Shown in pieces: positions 17,157 to 26,934 of a DNA stretch of 64,000 bases. The position numbers and the translations under genes were made by a program. This DNA is from Bacteroides intestinalis. Its GTDB lineage: Bacteria; Bacteroidota; Bacteroidia; Bacteroidales; Bacteroidaceae. The notes beneath the pieces were generated by a model. That model ran no database searches, was not told the DNA's origin, and was given only the letters and a program-made list of their open reading frames with translations. The stretch lies in assembly GCF_003464595.1 (NCBI RefSeq), contig NZ_QRZF01000013.1, positions 1-64,000 on the forward strand. The letters run 5' to 3'. Positions within the stretch are counted from its first letter, which is position 1, and each line of letters starts with the position of its first letter.

Positions 17157-18788
17157 TTACCCTTTGTATAAAAGCACCAAATTCGGATATACCACCTCTT
17201 CTACACAAGTAAACTGTATAGAAAGTATAAAGTGGCGGAAAAACTTCGCCTGGCGAAAGAAAAAGTTAGGTATCAGGCGTACATAAGTTTCCGGTTGTTC
17301 TACCATCCTTTCCATATCCACCATCATCACAAAGCTATACGATGGCGAAAGACTTCCTATTCCTTCCTCGTAAAGCGGCGTATCATCCAGTACCTCTCCA
17401 TTTTCCATAGCATCTATATAGGCAGTAAGACTAACCACATCCGGCGCCATCAACAAATGTCCACGATAAAAACAGATATATGTATAAAGAGCCGATTCCG
17501 TGATACCTGTCAACTGGGTCAGTAAAGTATTTCGAGGCAATACATAATAACGGTGTCCCCATGCTTTGGGATAAAGATGATAATCAGGACGCTCCTGCGG
17601 AACAGGAGGTGCATCCACTTCCTTGGGAGAAGTATAAAGCAATGATTGCAAACGACGTTCAGCCTGCGACATATTCTTCACCGGAACACTCATCACTGCA
17701 CATGGATACTCACTTAATGTATCTTTCGGCTCGAAGAGGCAAGAAATCACCTGATCTCCCGCATAAGTCTTCAGAAAGTCCATCCACTCCTCATCCCTCT
17801 CTTTGATATAATCGGAATAGGTAGCTTTGGCATATTCCTGCTCTGCCGTAAAACTACACATGGCATCCATATCTGAAATAGCCCAACAATCATAAAAGAA
17901 AGTAGAGAGTGGAAGTTGTTCTCCCGGAAACCCCTCCACAGGTTGCTGATGGCGTAAAGCATTGATAAAAGTACGTGTAGTATCCGAGCCATGACTGATA
18001 CCTGAACAATAAATGGCAGTTTCATTCAGCTTCAAATCAAACTCCGCCCAACTTCCCAAATAGGTTTGCGAACGAATGCCATCCGTATTTTTCCCCATAT
18101 CTACCGACTTGATGCGCACATACACCGTAGCTTCTACATTCGTATTCTTTCCTGCATGCATCAGTTTGAATGAGGGCATATCTATTAACGATTTCTTAGA
18201 AAGCCGTGCATCGATCACTTGTTCCACCAATCGTTTCTGAAAACTAATAGCCAGGAAGTCCGGTGTGAAATACGCCGCCAGAAAGCGCCCCTCAGGCATA
18301 GGATAAATACTAATCTCTTCACCCCTGTAATCAAAGAATTTAGAAGGAAATGCACTGGAACTATATTTCCTGATAAACGACTCCACCAACTCATAATCGC
18401 CCGAACCCAGACTGCAATACAACACCTGATTCAATGGGTTATCCGGTTCATGGAAACTGATAAGCATTTTATTCATCTGCTTACTAAGGCCATGCGGAGT
18501 ATCATCGAGCAAGGTATGCAGATAGTTTTTCAGATAGACAAAGAGTTCGGAAGCATAAAGGAAGTGATTATCTTTGCTGCAACTCAGTTGATTGATACCA
18601 TCAACCAACTCAGCCATGCGATCTGTCTCCAACACAGCCATTGCACTTTGAGGGACTAAAGTATAAAGATTAAAATCTTTCTGACTCTCCACCTCATTCA
18701 ACCTGAAGAATGAATACACCCCGAACCCCGTACATAGCAATACTATGGACACAATCACGGCAATTCTTATGATAAGACGTAACTTCAT
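17157..18788 (-). CDS. DUF3352-like membrane-anchored protein
   Basis: A 543-residue protein with one N-terminal membrane segment (about 5-27, IRIAVIVSIVLLCTGFGVYS) and a large exported part. The layout (LYTLVPQSAMAVLETDRMAELVDGI near the N-terminus; LLMAPDVVSLTAYIDAMENGEVL near the C-terminus) resembles DUF3352 proteins, which are of unknown function. No enzyme motif was found. A clear promoter lies at 18813-18843, so it is transcribed separately from the metallo-hydrolase gene. Confidence 0.65.
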   Translation of the reverse strand: MKLRLIIRIAVIVSIVLLCTGFGVYSFFRLNEVESQKDFNLYTLVPQSAMAVLETDRMAELVDGINQLSCSKDNHFLYASELFVYLKNYLHTLLDDTPHGLSKQMNKMLISFHEPDNPLNQVLYCSLGSGDYELVESFIRKYSSSAFPSKFFDYRGEEISIYPMPEGRFLAAYFTPDFLAISFQKRLVEQVIDARLSKKSLIDMPSFKLMHAGKNTNVEATVYVRIKSVDMGKNTDGIRSQTYLGSWAEFDLKLNETAIYCSGISHGSDTTRTFINALRHQQPVEGFPGEQLPLSTFFYDCWAISDMDAMCSFTAEQEYAKATYSDYIKERDEEWMDFLKTYAGDQVISCLFEPKDTLSEYPCAVMSVPVKNMSQAERRLQSLLYTSPKEVDAPPVPQERPDYHLYPKAWGHRYYVLPRNTLLTQLTGITESALYTYICFYRGHLLMAPDVVSLTAYIDAMENGEVLDDTPLYEEGIGSLSPSYSFVMMVDMERMVEQPETYVRLIPNFFFRQAKFFRHFILSIQFTCVEEVVYPNLVLLYKG

Positions 18789-18812
18789 GGTTTTTCAGGC
18801 ATCAAGTTTCGG

Positions 18813-18843
18813 CAAAAATAATTATTTCTACTAATAAAACAAA
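18813..18843 (-). promoter_or_regulatory. Promoter of the DUF3352-like gene
   Basis: TTTG (18840-18843), 19 bases, then TATTTTTG (18813-18820) on the minus strand match both halves of the Bacteroides consensus. The start codon at 18788 lies about 20 bases beyond the likely transcription start. Confidence 0.75.
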
Positions 18844-18898
18844 ACAAATGTTTCAAAAACTTTAGTAGATATAAAAAAAGTTTTAGAATGCCTGTGCC

Positions 18899-19663
18899 TC
18901 AAAACTCAATTTCCATACCGTCAAAGGTCAAATGTACATCAGGCGGAAGCTGTTTTTCAAGCTCGGCATGCAATCCGGCATGATGACTCATATGGATAAA
19001 ATAAGTTTCCCGTGCGCCAATGCGCTTCGCCGTTTCCAAAGCCTCGGAAATACTCTGATGCGTAGGATGCGGTTTTACACGTAAGGCATTCACAACCAGA
19101 ACATCCAAGCCATGTAATTGTTCATAGGATTCTTCGGGCATAGTCAGCATATCTGTAATATAAGCCATACGTTTACCGATGCGATACCCCAGAATGGGCA
19201 GACGCCCGTGCATCACCTGCAAAGGAGTAATCTCCGTATTATTGATGAAGAACGTTTTTCCGGCTTCCACTTCCTGCAAGAAAATTTGAGGAACACCCGG
19301 GTATTTATGTTCCAGAAAGCAATAAGGCATCCGTGCTCGCAAGTGAGTTGCCGTATACTCATCGGAGTATATAGGTATTTCACCGAAACGGCAGAAAGGA
19401 CGGAGATCATCCAGCCCACCTACATGGTCATAATGTTCATGGGTAATCAGCACTCCATCTATTTTTTCAAACGAAGCTGCACGCAACATCTGCTCCCGAA
19501 AATCCGGTCCACAATCAATCAATATCACCGCATCATCCGTATGCAACAAAGACGATGCACGCAAACGGTTATCACGCGGATCGGCAGAAGTACAAACTTC
19601 ACACTTACAACCTATTTCAGGCACTCCTGTCGATGTTCCGCTCCCTAATATTCTTAGTTTCAC
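18899..19663 (-). CDS. PhnP-like metallo-beta-lactamase fold hydrolase
   Basis: A 254-residue metallo-beta-lactamase fold protein. The metal motif is H75-E-H77-Y-D79-H80 in ITHEHYDHVGG, with a further ligand expected at MHGRLPILGY and an ITDM strand (D190 region). C19, C21 and C24 in GCKCEVCTS suggest the extra structural zinc site seen in PhnP-type phosphodiesterases. The exact substrate, perhaps a cyclic phosphate, is not known. It is the last gene of the tdh-DUF4348-murB run (27 bases after murB). Confidence 0.85.
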   Translation of the reverse strand: MKLRILGSGTSTGVPEIGCKCEVCTSADPRDNRLRASSLLHTDDAVILIDCGPDFREQMLRAASFEKIDGVLITHEHYDHVGGLDDLRPFCRFGEIPIYSDEYTATHLRARMPYCFLEHKYPGVPQIFLQEVEAGKTFFINNTEITPLQVMHGRLPILGYRIGKRMAYITDMLTMPEESYEQLHGLDVLVVNALRVKPHPTHQSISEALETAKRIGARETYFIHMSHHAGLHAELEKQLPPDVHLTFDGMEIEF

Positions 19664-19690
19664 GTCTATTACCTATTAATTATCAATCTT

Positions 19691-20671
19691 TCAAATAAAA
19701 TTCACTTCGGGATGAATATCAATGCCAAACTTCTCGCGAACTGACGCCCGCACAGCATCCGAAAGGGCTACAATGTCAGCTCCCGTTGCCCCACCCCGGT
19801 TTACTAATACCAACGCCTGCTTATCATGCACAGCGGCAGGTCCCAGCGTTTTACCTTTCCAACCACACTGGTCTATCATCCAGCCTGCAGGAATTTTTAT
19901 CCGGTCAGTCCCCATCTCATAAAAGGGCATTTGAGGATACTCTTCCTTCAAAGCCTCAAAGACTTCACGCGAAACGACAGGATTCATAAAAAAGCTCCCG
20001 GCATTACCCAGCAGTTTCGGATCAGGCAGTTTACTTTCACGAATACTAATGATTACCCGGCGTAATGTTTTCAAATCCACTTTCGGGTACTTTTCAAGTT
20101 CCTGGCGAATCGTGCCGTAATCCAGCGTATAATGTTCTTTCTTACTCAGAGAGAAACAAACATACGTGACGAATACCTGCTTCATTTCCGGACTTTTAAA
20201 AATACTGTTCCGGTATGAGTAATTACATTCATCCACTTGGTAAACATGTTTCATTCCTTGTATGTTCACCGTTTCCACAGAAGAAATCAGGTCTTTCACC
20301 TCTACACCATAGGCACCAATATTCTGTACAGCTGCCGCTCCTACCTCACCAGGTATAAGAGACAGGTTCTCAGTACCGTACCAGCCACGTTCCGTGCAAT
20401 AATCCACGAAATCATCCCATACCACACCGGCACCTACACGCACCGAAACCTTTTCTTCATTTTCAGCCGTTACTTCAATGCCACCAATACGCGAATGCAA
20501 TATCACTCCTTCATAATTTCCGGTAAACAGCAGATTGCTCCCTCCGCCAATATGCAGATAAGGAGAAGTAATACGCCCGTCGGCAATCAACTTCTCCAAT
20601 TCTCCTACCGAACCGTATTCCAGAAACACGGCAGCTTCCACATTAAGCCCGAATGTATTCGGTATCTTCAT
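19691..20671 (-). CDS. murB: UDP-N-acetylenolpyruvoylglucosamine reductase
   Basis: A 326-residue FAD enzyme that makes UDP-N-acetylmuramate, the second step of peptidoglycan precursor synthesis. The FAD motif [10 protein letters not shown], the active-site YSYRNSIFK, the proton-donor serine in [10 protein letters not shown] and the C-terminal glutamate in IHPEVNF are all present. Length and the loop [22 protein letters not shown] indicate a type I MurB. It is between the DUF4348-like lipoprotein and the metallo-hydrolase. Confidence 0.96.
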   Translation of the reverse strand: MKIPNTFGLNVEAAVFLEYGSVGELEKLIADGRITSPYLHIGGGSNLLFTGNYEGVILHSRIGGIEVTAENEEKVSVRVGAGVVWDDFVDYCTERGWYGTENLSLIPGEVGAAAVQNIGAYGVEVKDLISSVETVNIQGMKHVYQVDECNYSYRNSIFKSPEMKQVFVTYVCFSLSKKEHYTLDYGTIRQELEKYPKVDLKTLRRVIISIRESKLPDPKLLGNAGSFFMNPVVSREVFEALKEEYPQMPFYEMGTDRIKIPAGWMIDQCGWKGKTLGPAAVHDKQALVLVNRGGATGADIVALSDAVRASVREKFGIDIHPEVNFI

Positions 20672-20699
20672 TTAATTTTTAATTATTAATTTTTAATTA

Positions 20700-21548
20700 T
20701 TAAATGCTCGTATCCTCATATTTATATAGCTCCCACTCTCCGCGATGTCTGCGGAAGTAGAAGATATTAGTATATCCATTTCCAATCCCGTTCACTTTCA
20801 GGATTTTCGTATTTGAGTTATCACTATTCTTCTGTCCATAATTGATATTGGACAATTTATCCACAGGCAATACAGGGCGGAAGGCATACCACTGATTCAG
20901 GTCAAGCGTAGTCTCCAGAATAGAAAACTCATCATCCGGATCTATTGTGATATACTCCAAAGGTTCCCGGATATGTCGACTCTGATAAATGCTGTCGGTT
21001 ACAAAGCGAGAGTAAAACGCAACGAAGTCTTCATTTTCGCCCTGTTCTATCTGGCGGAGATTGATAGCTTCCAGCATCCATACCCCCTTAGTACGTTCAA
21101 AATAGTATTTCTTCACCATGCGGTTTTCCAGAAAAATCCATTCCACCTGTACAGAAGTGAGTGCAGTATCTCCTACCAATTCCAGATCATCTTCATCATC
21201 AAAGAGCAATGTATAATAACTCTGCTGGGTAAACAGATAATCATGTTCCCAGTCCTCCTTCTCTATTTTCGAAGGTGTATCGACATTGTAAAAAGACAAC
21301 GGGAACTTGGTCCGCTGCCGTTGCAGGGCGTCATCCGAAGCATAACTATAGATAAAATCATCAAATGATTCATCCGCTTCTATGGGCTTAGGGTCGTTAT
21401 CCTCTTCAACCTCCGGCACAGTATCAGCCTTATGTGAAGCTGAATCCACCAAATTGGTGATTGTCGCAAAAGGGTCCATCTTCGTTTTCTTGTTGCCGCA
21501 TGACATCAAGAAAACGAGAAGAAAGAACCCCAATCCTATTTTTCTCAT
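20700..21548 (-). CDS. DUF4348-like lipoprotein
   Basis: A 282-residue lipoprotein with a lipobox LMSC at residues 14-17, then a charged Asp/Glu-rich linker (KADTVPEVEEDNDPKP) and a globular part beginning FDDFIYSYASDDALQRQR, typical of DUF4348 proteins in Bacteroidetes. The family function is unknown. It lies 22 bases after tdh and 28 before murB and is likely in the same transcript. Confidence 0.75.
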   Translation of the reverse strand: MRKIGLGFFLLVFLMSCGNKKTKMDPFATITNLVDSASHKADTVPEVEEDNDPKPIEADESFDDFIYSYASDDALQRQRTKFPLSFYNVDTPSKIEKEDWEHDYLFTQQSYYTLLFDDEDDLELVGDTALTSVQVEWIFLENRMVKKYYFERTKGVWMLEAINLRQIEQGENEDFVAFYSRFVTDSIYQSRHIREPLEYITIDPDDEFSILETTLDLNQWYAFRPVLPVDKLSNINYGQKNSDNSNTKILKVNGIGNGYTNIFYFRRHRGEWELYKYEDTSI

Positions 21549-21570
21549 TCTTTACCGAGACCTCATCAGG

Positions 21571-22527
21571 TCACTTATTTAGTTTAGCTCTTAACTTTTC
21601 AAGCATGTCCACCGTCATGGACTCTAAATCATACTGCGGTTTCCAATCCCACTCTTCACGAGCACAGGTATCATCCAGACTATCAGGCCAACTGTCGGCA
21701 ATAGATTGCTTCAATGGATCAATTTCATATACCATTTCAAAGTCGGGCACATGCTTCTTGATAGCCTGACAGATCTCTTCCGGATCAAAGCTCATGGCAG
21801 CGATATTGAAAGCATTCCGATGCTTCAGACGTGCCGGAGCAGCCTCCATCAATGAAATAGCTGCATTCAGCGCATCAGGCATATACATCATATCCATGTA
21901 AGTACCAGGCTTCAAAGGACATACAAATTTTTCGCCCTTCACTGCGGAGTAAAATATATCGACTGCATAGTCGGTAGTACCTCCACCCGGAGGGGTCACA
22001 TTGGAGATAATACCCGGAAAACGAACCGCACGGGTATCTACACCGTATTTAGTATAATAATAATCGCTCAATAATTCGGTAGTTACTTTGGTTACACCAT
22101 ACATAGTACGGGGACGCTGAATCGTATCTTGCGGCGTCTTCACATGAGGTGTAGCTTCTCCGAACGAACCGATGGAGCTCGGGGTAAAGACTGCGCAACC
22201 ATACTCGCGTGCCACTTCCAGTACATTCCATAATCCGTCTATACCGATTTTCCAAGCCATGGCCGGACGACTTTCAGCAACCACCGAAAGCAAAGCTGCC
22301 AGATTATAAATCGTATCAATCTTGAATTGGCGTGCCACCACTTCAATAGACTGACGGTCGGTCACGTCGGCAATAGCTGAAGGACCTGATGCCTTTAATT
22401 CCCCTTTAGGCATAGCACTCGGAATGTATCCAGCGATAACATGGTCATCCCCATAACGTTTACGCAATTCCAATGTGAGTTCCGAACCTATCTGTCCGGT
22501 TGCTCCAATTACCAAAATATTCTTCAT
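21571..22527 (-). CDS. tdh: SDR-type L-threonine 3-dehydrogenase
   Basis: A 318-residue extended short-chain dehydrogenase. The NAD-binding motif is GATGQIG at 8-14 and the catalytic pair is Y143-x3-K147 in MYGVTK. The sequence fits epimerase-like threonine dehydrogenases that oxidise threonine to 2-amino-3-ketobutyrate. The divergent neighbour kbl encodes the next enzyme, which strongly supports the substrate. A -7 element lies at 22566-22573. Confidence 0.9.
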   Translation of the reverse strand: MKNILVIGATGQIGSELTLELRKRYGDDHVIAGYIPSAMPKGELKASGPSAIADVTDRQSIEVVARQFKIDTIYNLAALLSVVAESRPAMAWKIGIDGLWNVLEVAREYGCAVFTPSSIGSFGEATPHVKTPQDTIQRPRTMYGVTKVTTELLSDYYYTKYGVDTRAVRFPGIISNVTPPGGGTTDYAVDIFYSAVKGEKFVCPLKPGTYMDMMYMPDALNAAISLMEAAPARLKHRNAFNIAAMSFDPEEICQAIKKHVPDFEMVYEIDPLKQSIADSWPDSLDDTCAREEWDWKPQYDLESMTVDMLEKLRAKLNK

Positions 22528-22565
22528 ACGACTTATTTATAAGGTACTCCATACTTAGAGACGCG

Positions 22566-22573
22566 CAAATATA
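22566..22573 (-). promoter_or_regulatory. -7 element of tdh
   Basis: TATATTTG on the minus strand, 39 bases before the tdh start, matches TAnnTTTG. No good -33 element was found at the usual distance. The same intergenic region must also hold the kbl promoter. Confidence 0.45.
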
Positions 22574-22681
22574 CATACTTTTTTTTCATTATTCTATCAT
22601 TTTGCTATTGTTTATTTGAAGAAAAATCGTGTCCTTTGTATCGTTTAGTATTAAGATGACAAACTTTTAATTTATAAAGCT

Positions 22682-23872
22682 ATGTACGGGAAAATGAAAG
22701 AACACCTCAGCAACACACTTGCTGAAATTAAAGAGGCCGGACTCTATAAAGAGGAACGCCTGATCGAGAGTGCGCAACAAGCCGCCATCACCGTAAAAGG
22801 GAAGGAAGTGCTGAATTTCTGCGCCAACAATTACCTGGGTTTGTCCAACCATCCGCGACTGATTGCCGCTGCCCAAAAGATGATGGATCACCGTGGCTAC
22901 GGCATGTCTTCCGTACGCTTCATCTGCGGAACACAAGACATTCACAAAGAACTGGAAGCTGCTATCTCCGACTATTTCAAGACAGAAGACACCATCCTCT
23001 ATGCTGCCTGCTTCGATGCCAATGGCGGAGTATTCGAACCCCTTTTCACTGAGGAAGATGCTATCATCTCCGATTCACTGAACCATGCCTCCATCATCGA
23101 CGGCGTGCGCTTGTGCAAGGCCAAACGTTACCGCTATGCCAATGCTGACATGAGCGAACTGGAGAAATGTTTGCAGGAAGCACAGGCCCAACGTTTCCGC
23201 ATTGTTGTAACAGACGGTGTATTCTCTATGGACGGCAATGTAGCTCCGATGGATCAAATCTGTGATCTAGCAGAAAAGTATGACGCTTTGGTCATGGTAG
23301 ATGAGTCTCACTCTGCCGGTGTAGTAGGGCCTACAGGCCACGGTGTGAGCGAGCTATTCAAAACTTACGGACGTGTGGATATTTACACCGGTACACTGGG
23401 CAAGGCTTTTGGCGGAGCCATGGGCGGATTCACCACCGGACGCAAAGAGATTATCGACCTGCTGCGCCAACGCAGTCGCCCGTATCTGTTCTCCAATTCT
23501 GTTGCTCCTGCCGTGATCGGTGCAAGTATCGAAGTCTTCAATATGCTGAGAGAAAGCAATGCCCTGCATGACAAATTAGTAGAAAACGTTAATTACTTCC
23601 GCGAGAAAATGACTGCCGCCGGATTTGACATCAAGCCTACACAAAGTGCTATCTGCGCCGTGATGCTGTATGATGCCAAACTTTCGCAGATTTACGCCGC
23701 CCGTATGCAAGAAGAAGGCATTTACGTCACCGGATTCTATTATCCCGTGGTTCCGAAAGACCAGGCACGCATCCGTGTACAGATCTCTGCCGGACACGAA
23801 AGAAAACATCTTGACAAGTGCATAGATGCATTCATCAAAGTAGGAAAAGAACTTGGAGTATTATCGCGCTAA
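22682..23872 (+). CDS. kbl: 2-amino-3-ketobutyrate CoA ligase (glycine C-acetyltransferase)
   Basis: A 396-residue PLP enzyme of the alpha-oxoamine synthase family that splits 2-amino-3-ketobutyrate with CoA into glycine and acetyl-CoA. The PLP lysine is K241 in YTGTLGKAFGG, with VDESHSAG and NFCANNYLGLSNHP also conserved. It is divergent from tdh, giving a complete two-step threonine degradation pathway. A second in-frame ATG (22694) is possible. The 3' end runs into a repeat-rich hairpin region. Confidence 0.95.
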   Translation: MYGKMKEHLSNTLAEIKEAGLYKEERLIESAQQAAITVKGKEVLNFCANNYLGLSNHPRLIAAAQKMMDHRGYGMSSVRFICGTQDIHKELEAAISDYFKTEDTILYAACFDANGGVFEPLFTEEDAIISDSLNHASIIDGVRLCKAKRYRYANADMSELEKCLQEAQAQRFRIVVTDGVFSMDGNVAPMDQICDLAEKYDALVMVDESHSAGVVGPTGHGVSELFKTYGRVDIYTGTLGKAFGGAMGGFTTGRKEIIDLLRQRSRPYLFSNSVAPAVIGASIEVFNMLRESNALHDKLVENVNYFREKMTAAGFDIKPTQSAICAVMLYDAKLSQIYAARMQEEGIYVTGFYYPVVPKDQARIRVQISAGHERKHLDKCIDAFIKVGKELGVLSR

Positions 23873-23883
23873 AGCACGATAAG

Positions 23884-23996
23884 CTACGGGCTACAAGTGA
23901 CGAGTTACAAGTTGCTACGTTTATTCGTAAGCGAATAATTATTCGCCAGACTACCACACCGAAAGGAACTTGCAACTCGTCACTTGTAGCTTGTAG
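23884..23996. repeat. Nested inverted repeats between convergent genes
   Basis: CTACAAGTGACGAGTT (23891-23906) pairs perfectly with AACTCGTCACTTGTAG (23974-23989). The left arm carries ACAAGT twice, 14 bases apart, and the right end repeats CTTGTAG every 7 bases. In the loop lies a perfect 16-bp palindrome GCGAATAATTATTCGC (23931-23946). It can terminate both kbl and the histidine kinase gene. The stop of the kinase lies inside the right arm. Confidence 0.75.
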
Positions 23997-26244
23997 CTTT
24001 TACCACCGGCAGCACCACCGTAAACCTGCTTCCTTTCCCCGGTTCCGACCACAGTTCGATTTTGCCCCGCAATTTTTCTACAATCACCTGACAGATAGAA
24101 AGTCCCAAGCCGGCTCCTTGCGAAAACTCATCCTGTTTATAGAAGCGGCTAAAGATCATTTTCTGTTCTGAGAGTTCAATGCCTCTTCCGCTATCTTCCA
24201 CATAGATAGCCACTCGGTCAGATTCAGAAAGATAACGGTATCCCAACTTGATATATCCGGTTTTAGTAAACTTAGAAGCATTATTCAGGAAATTAGTAAT
24301 CACCTGCGTCAAGCGCCCCTTATCAAGCATCACTTCCACCTGCACCGCATCCAACTCTTTGATGAATTCCAGTTGTTCAGGAATCAGCATCTGATGAGTC
24401 ATATAAATACTGTCAACCAATTCTGAAACGAAACACTTCTCGTATTCAAATGACATATATCCGGATTCGATGCGCGAAAGTTCCAGAATATCATTGATCA
24501 GTTTCAGCAATAAATCACTATTCTTATTAATACTGCCGATATATTCCAACCGTTCTGCCTGGCTCACATCTTCATCAAGCGCCAATATATTAGAGAATCC
24601 TACAATCGCATTCAGCGGCGTGCGAATCTCGTGACTCATATTTGCCAGAAAAGATTGCTTCAATTCGGCTTTCTCGGCCAGTTGGCGCGCCTCTTCCAGT
24701 TCTTGTTCACGGTCTTTAATCGCCTGTATGTTCAGCAATAAGCCGGCAGCTTTATACCCTCCTCCAGGAAGCAAAATGGTCTTATAACGGAACTCCCACC
24801 ACTGATACCCTCTATCATTGAAATCACAGCGCACCCGAGATATTATCTTGCCCGCTTTAGAGATATCCTTCCAATATCCCTTCACCTCTTCCCAATGATC
24901 GGGATGCATAAACAACAATAACTCTTCAAAACTTATCGGTCTGAATTTCATCTCCTGCGATATCCAGAAGTCTTTCTCAAAAAGAAAACAATCATTCTCC
25001 AGCTTCCACGCATATGTATCTCCGCCTTCGAGAGCCAGTGCCAGCGTTTCTTTTTCACTTTCCAGTTCATTGAGCGCACGTTTCTTCCGCCCCTGTTCAC
25101 GGCGATACAAGAAGAAAAGCCAGACAAACAAAGTGGAAAAAAGAACGACAATCACCACAATACCGACTCCCCATGCTACCGGATATTTTTCACTGATAGG
25201 AATATTTATAATCGTGCATTCTGCCGGAATACGTGTCTTCGAAATTCCCCGTTGCCGCATCACGTTCCAATCCACCACATATTTCTTGCGGCTTTCCGCA
25301 ACGGGTATATCCGAAGGATTTTCACCATGCAAAATACGCACAGCGACACTCACTTCCTCTTCCGCCAAAATCGGGTATGTCGTAATATATCCGCCAAGCA
25401 ATCTTTCATTATACCCGAATGCTTCATTGATCGCAGTCAGACTAGGACTTGCACATATATTTCCGATATTGACCGTCGTATAATCGCGCTTCATCTGGAG
25501 ATAACACATTCCGGTGGAATATTTACTCAAGGTCCAGATAAAATTGGCAGTTTCCTGCTCTCTCCCAATTCGCACCGGCAGACTGGTAAAGCGCGTATAC
25601 CCCTCTTTGGGAGGATAATGCAACCGCCTTTCGCGAGGAGTGCCCGAATAGCCTACCAGGCAAGTCACTTTCTCACCTTTCACCTGTTCTCTTACATCAG
25701 CACGTATCTGTCTGTCTATATACGTAGAATCGAGCACCGTAAAAAACTCCACCTCTTCACCAAAGAGCTTTGCTCCCAGACGTATATTCTTCATAATATC
25801 CATCCGGTCATGAAATCCCGTCACATTGGGATATTCTTTCAGTAATTTCCAATTAGGATAGTTCACTCCACCAAAAACCACCGGTGTCTCTTTCACCAAA
25901 GGATGACGGCACTTGAACAGTGAATAAGCAGCCTGATCATCATTCACCAGGATAACCTCGGGCCTCCAACCACCGGAAGCTGAATCAAGCAAGTGATACA
26001 TGTGCCTCAATTCCGGTTCTTCCTGAAACGCTTCACAGTCCAGATAAACAATACGGATATCCGCATCGATCCCGTTTCTTCTGAATTCTTTATCTATCAA
26101 GCGATTGAAATCAGGATAGCCGACATAGCTTTCCTCATAAGAATGCACGATTAAAATTCGCCGTTCTTCCCGGTTCGAACAGCTGCTCAAAACGAAAAAA
26201 AACAGAAAAATCCATGCATATATAGGCAGAAATGCGTTTTTCAT
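23980..26244 (-). CDS. Histidine kinase with periplasmic ABC-type binding domain
   Basis: A 754-residue sensor kinase. A lipobox-like LSSC ends the signal segment at C22. Residues about 28-340 look like the periplasmic substrate-binding domain of ABC systems (RRILIVHSYEESY, EVILVNDDQAAYSLFKC, PVVFGGVNYPN). A membrane helix lies at about 358-380, a PAS-like domain at about 400-515, HisKA with H538 in NMSHEIRTPLNAI, and HATPase with FLNNASKFTKTG and GLGLSICQVIVEKLRG. No receiver domain is attached and no response regulator gene is adjacent. The last six residues, KATSYK, are encoded by an intergenic-type repeat, so the C-terminus has probably been altered by it. A promoter lies at 26273-26303. 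Confidence 0.88.
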   Translation of the reverse strand: MKNAFLPIYAWIFLFFFVLSSCSNREERRILIVHSYEESYVGYPDFNRLIDKEFRRNGIDADIRIVYLDCEAFQEEPELRHMYHLLDSASGGWRPEVILVNDDQAAYSLFKCRHPLVKETPVVFGGVNYPNWKLLKEYPNVTGFHDRMDIMKNIRLGAKLFGEEVEFFTVLDSTYIDRQIRADVREQVKGEKVTCLVGYSGTPRERRLHYPPKEGYTRFTSLPVRIGREQETANFIWTLSKYSTGMCYLQMKRDYTTVNIGNICASPSLTAINEAFGYNERLLGGYITTYPILAEEEVSVAVRILHGENPSDIPVAESRKKYVVDWNVMRQRGISKTRIPAECTIINIPISEKYPVAWGVGIVVIVVLFSTLFVWLFFLYRREQGRKKRALNELESEKETLALALEGGDTYAWKLENDCFLFEKDFWISQEMKFRPISFEELLLFMHPDHWEEVKGYWKDISKAGKIISRVRCDFNDRGYQWWEFRYKTILLPGGGYKAAGLLLNIQAIKDREQELEEARQLAEKAELKQSFLANMSHEIRTPLNAIVGFSNILALDEDVSQAERLEYIGSINKNSDLLLKLINDILELSRIESGYMSFEYEKCFVSELVDSIYMTHQMLIPEQLEFIKELDAVQVEVMLDKGRLTQVITNFLNNASKFTKTGYIKLGYRYLSESDRVAIYVEDSGRGIELSEQKMIFSRFYKQDEFSQGAGLGLSICQVIVEKLRGKIELWSEPGKGSRFTVVLPVVKATSYK

Positions 26245-26272
26245 GATTCGACTATCTGATCCATAAGTGGAA

Positions 26273-26303
26273 CAAAGGTAGAATAAAATATGTATAATCC
26301 CAA
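26273..26303 (-). promoter_or_regulatory. Promoter of the histidine kinase gene
   Basis: TACCTTTG (26273-26280) on the minus strand matches TAnnTTTG, and TTG (26301-26303) lies 20 bases further upstream. It is next to the ferritin terminator, which separates the two units. Confidence 0.6.
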
Positions 26304-26315
26304 GAAAACAAAAAA

Positions 26316-26346
26316 GAAGCTGTCTGATTTTTTTTCAGACAGCTTC
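26316..26346 (-). terminator. Ferritin terminator
   Basis: GAAGCTGTCTGA and TCAGACAGCTTC form a perfect 12-bp stem with a T-rich loop (26316-26327 with 26335-26346). On the minus strand it is followed by six T residues. It lies 31 bases after the ferritin stop. Confidence 0.88.
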
Positions 26347-26376
26347 CCTACTTAGTGATTCTATATCAAAAGATTA

Positions 26377-26856
26377 TTAACGTTCGCCCAATTTCACATC
26401 TACAAAGAAGATACCCGTTGCACCGGCTTTCTTAATCATATCAACGATGCTTGCAGCGGTTGCCTCTTCTTCCACCTGTTCGCGTACAAATCCCCACAGG
26501 AAGTCCTGTGTTGCTTTATCTTTTTCGGCGGCAGCCACATCCACCAACTTATCGATCATTTCGGATACACGGCACTCGTGTTTGTAAACCTGTTCAAATA
26601 CTTCCAGCGGAGTACCGAAATCATTGGGAACTACATCCAGCTTATCAACTTTGGCTTTACCACCACGCTTGATTACGTAATCGGCCATTGCACAGGCATG
26701 TTCGTTTTCTTCTGCCCACTGTTTCTTCAACCAGTGTGCCATACCGCTAAAACCTTCTTTCTCCATATAGAAAGACATAGCCAAATACATGTTAGCCGAC
26801 CACATTTCAGCCGTGATCTGCTCGTTAATTGCATTCTGTAATTTTTCAGTAATCAT
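26377..26856 (-). CDS. ftnA: Bacterial non-haem ferritin
   Basis: A 159-residue four-helix-bundle iron-storage protein. The di-iron ferroxidase residues are visible in the first helices (E17, and E50/H53 in AEENEHACAM) and in EQVEEEATA near the C-terminus. Bacteroides ferritins respond to iron and oxidative stress. It is monocistronic, with its own -7 element (26889-26896) and terminator. Length and opening (MITEKLQNAINEQITAEMWSA) are normal for the family. Confidence 0.95.
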   Translation of the reverse strand: MITEKLQNAINEQITAEMWSANMYLAMSFYMEKEGFSGMAHWLKKQWAEENEHACAMADYVIKRGGKAKVDKLDVVPNDFGTPLEVFEQVYKHECRVSEMIDKLVDVAAAEKDKATQDFLWGFVREQVEEEATAASIVDMIKKAGATGIFFVDVKLGER

Positions 26857-26888
26857 AATCGTATTTTTTAATTAATTTGAAATCATTA

Positions 26889-26896
26889 CAAAAGTA
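26889..26896 (-). promoter_or_regulatory. -7 element of ferritin
   Basis: TACTTTTG on the minus strand matches TAnnTTTG and lies 33 bases upstream of the ferritin start. No recognisable -33 element is seen. Confidence 0.45.
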
Positions 26897-26934
26897 ACAA
26901 TGATACACAGACATTGTTCATTTAATAACATTTT

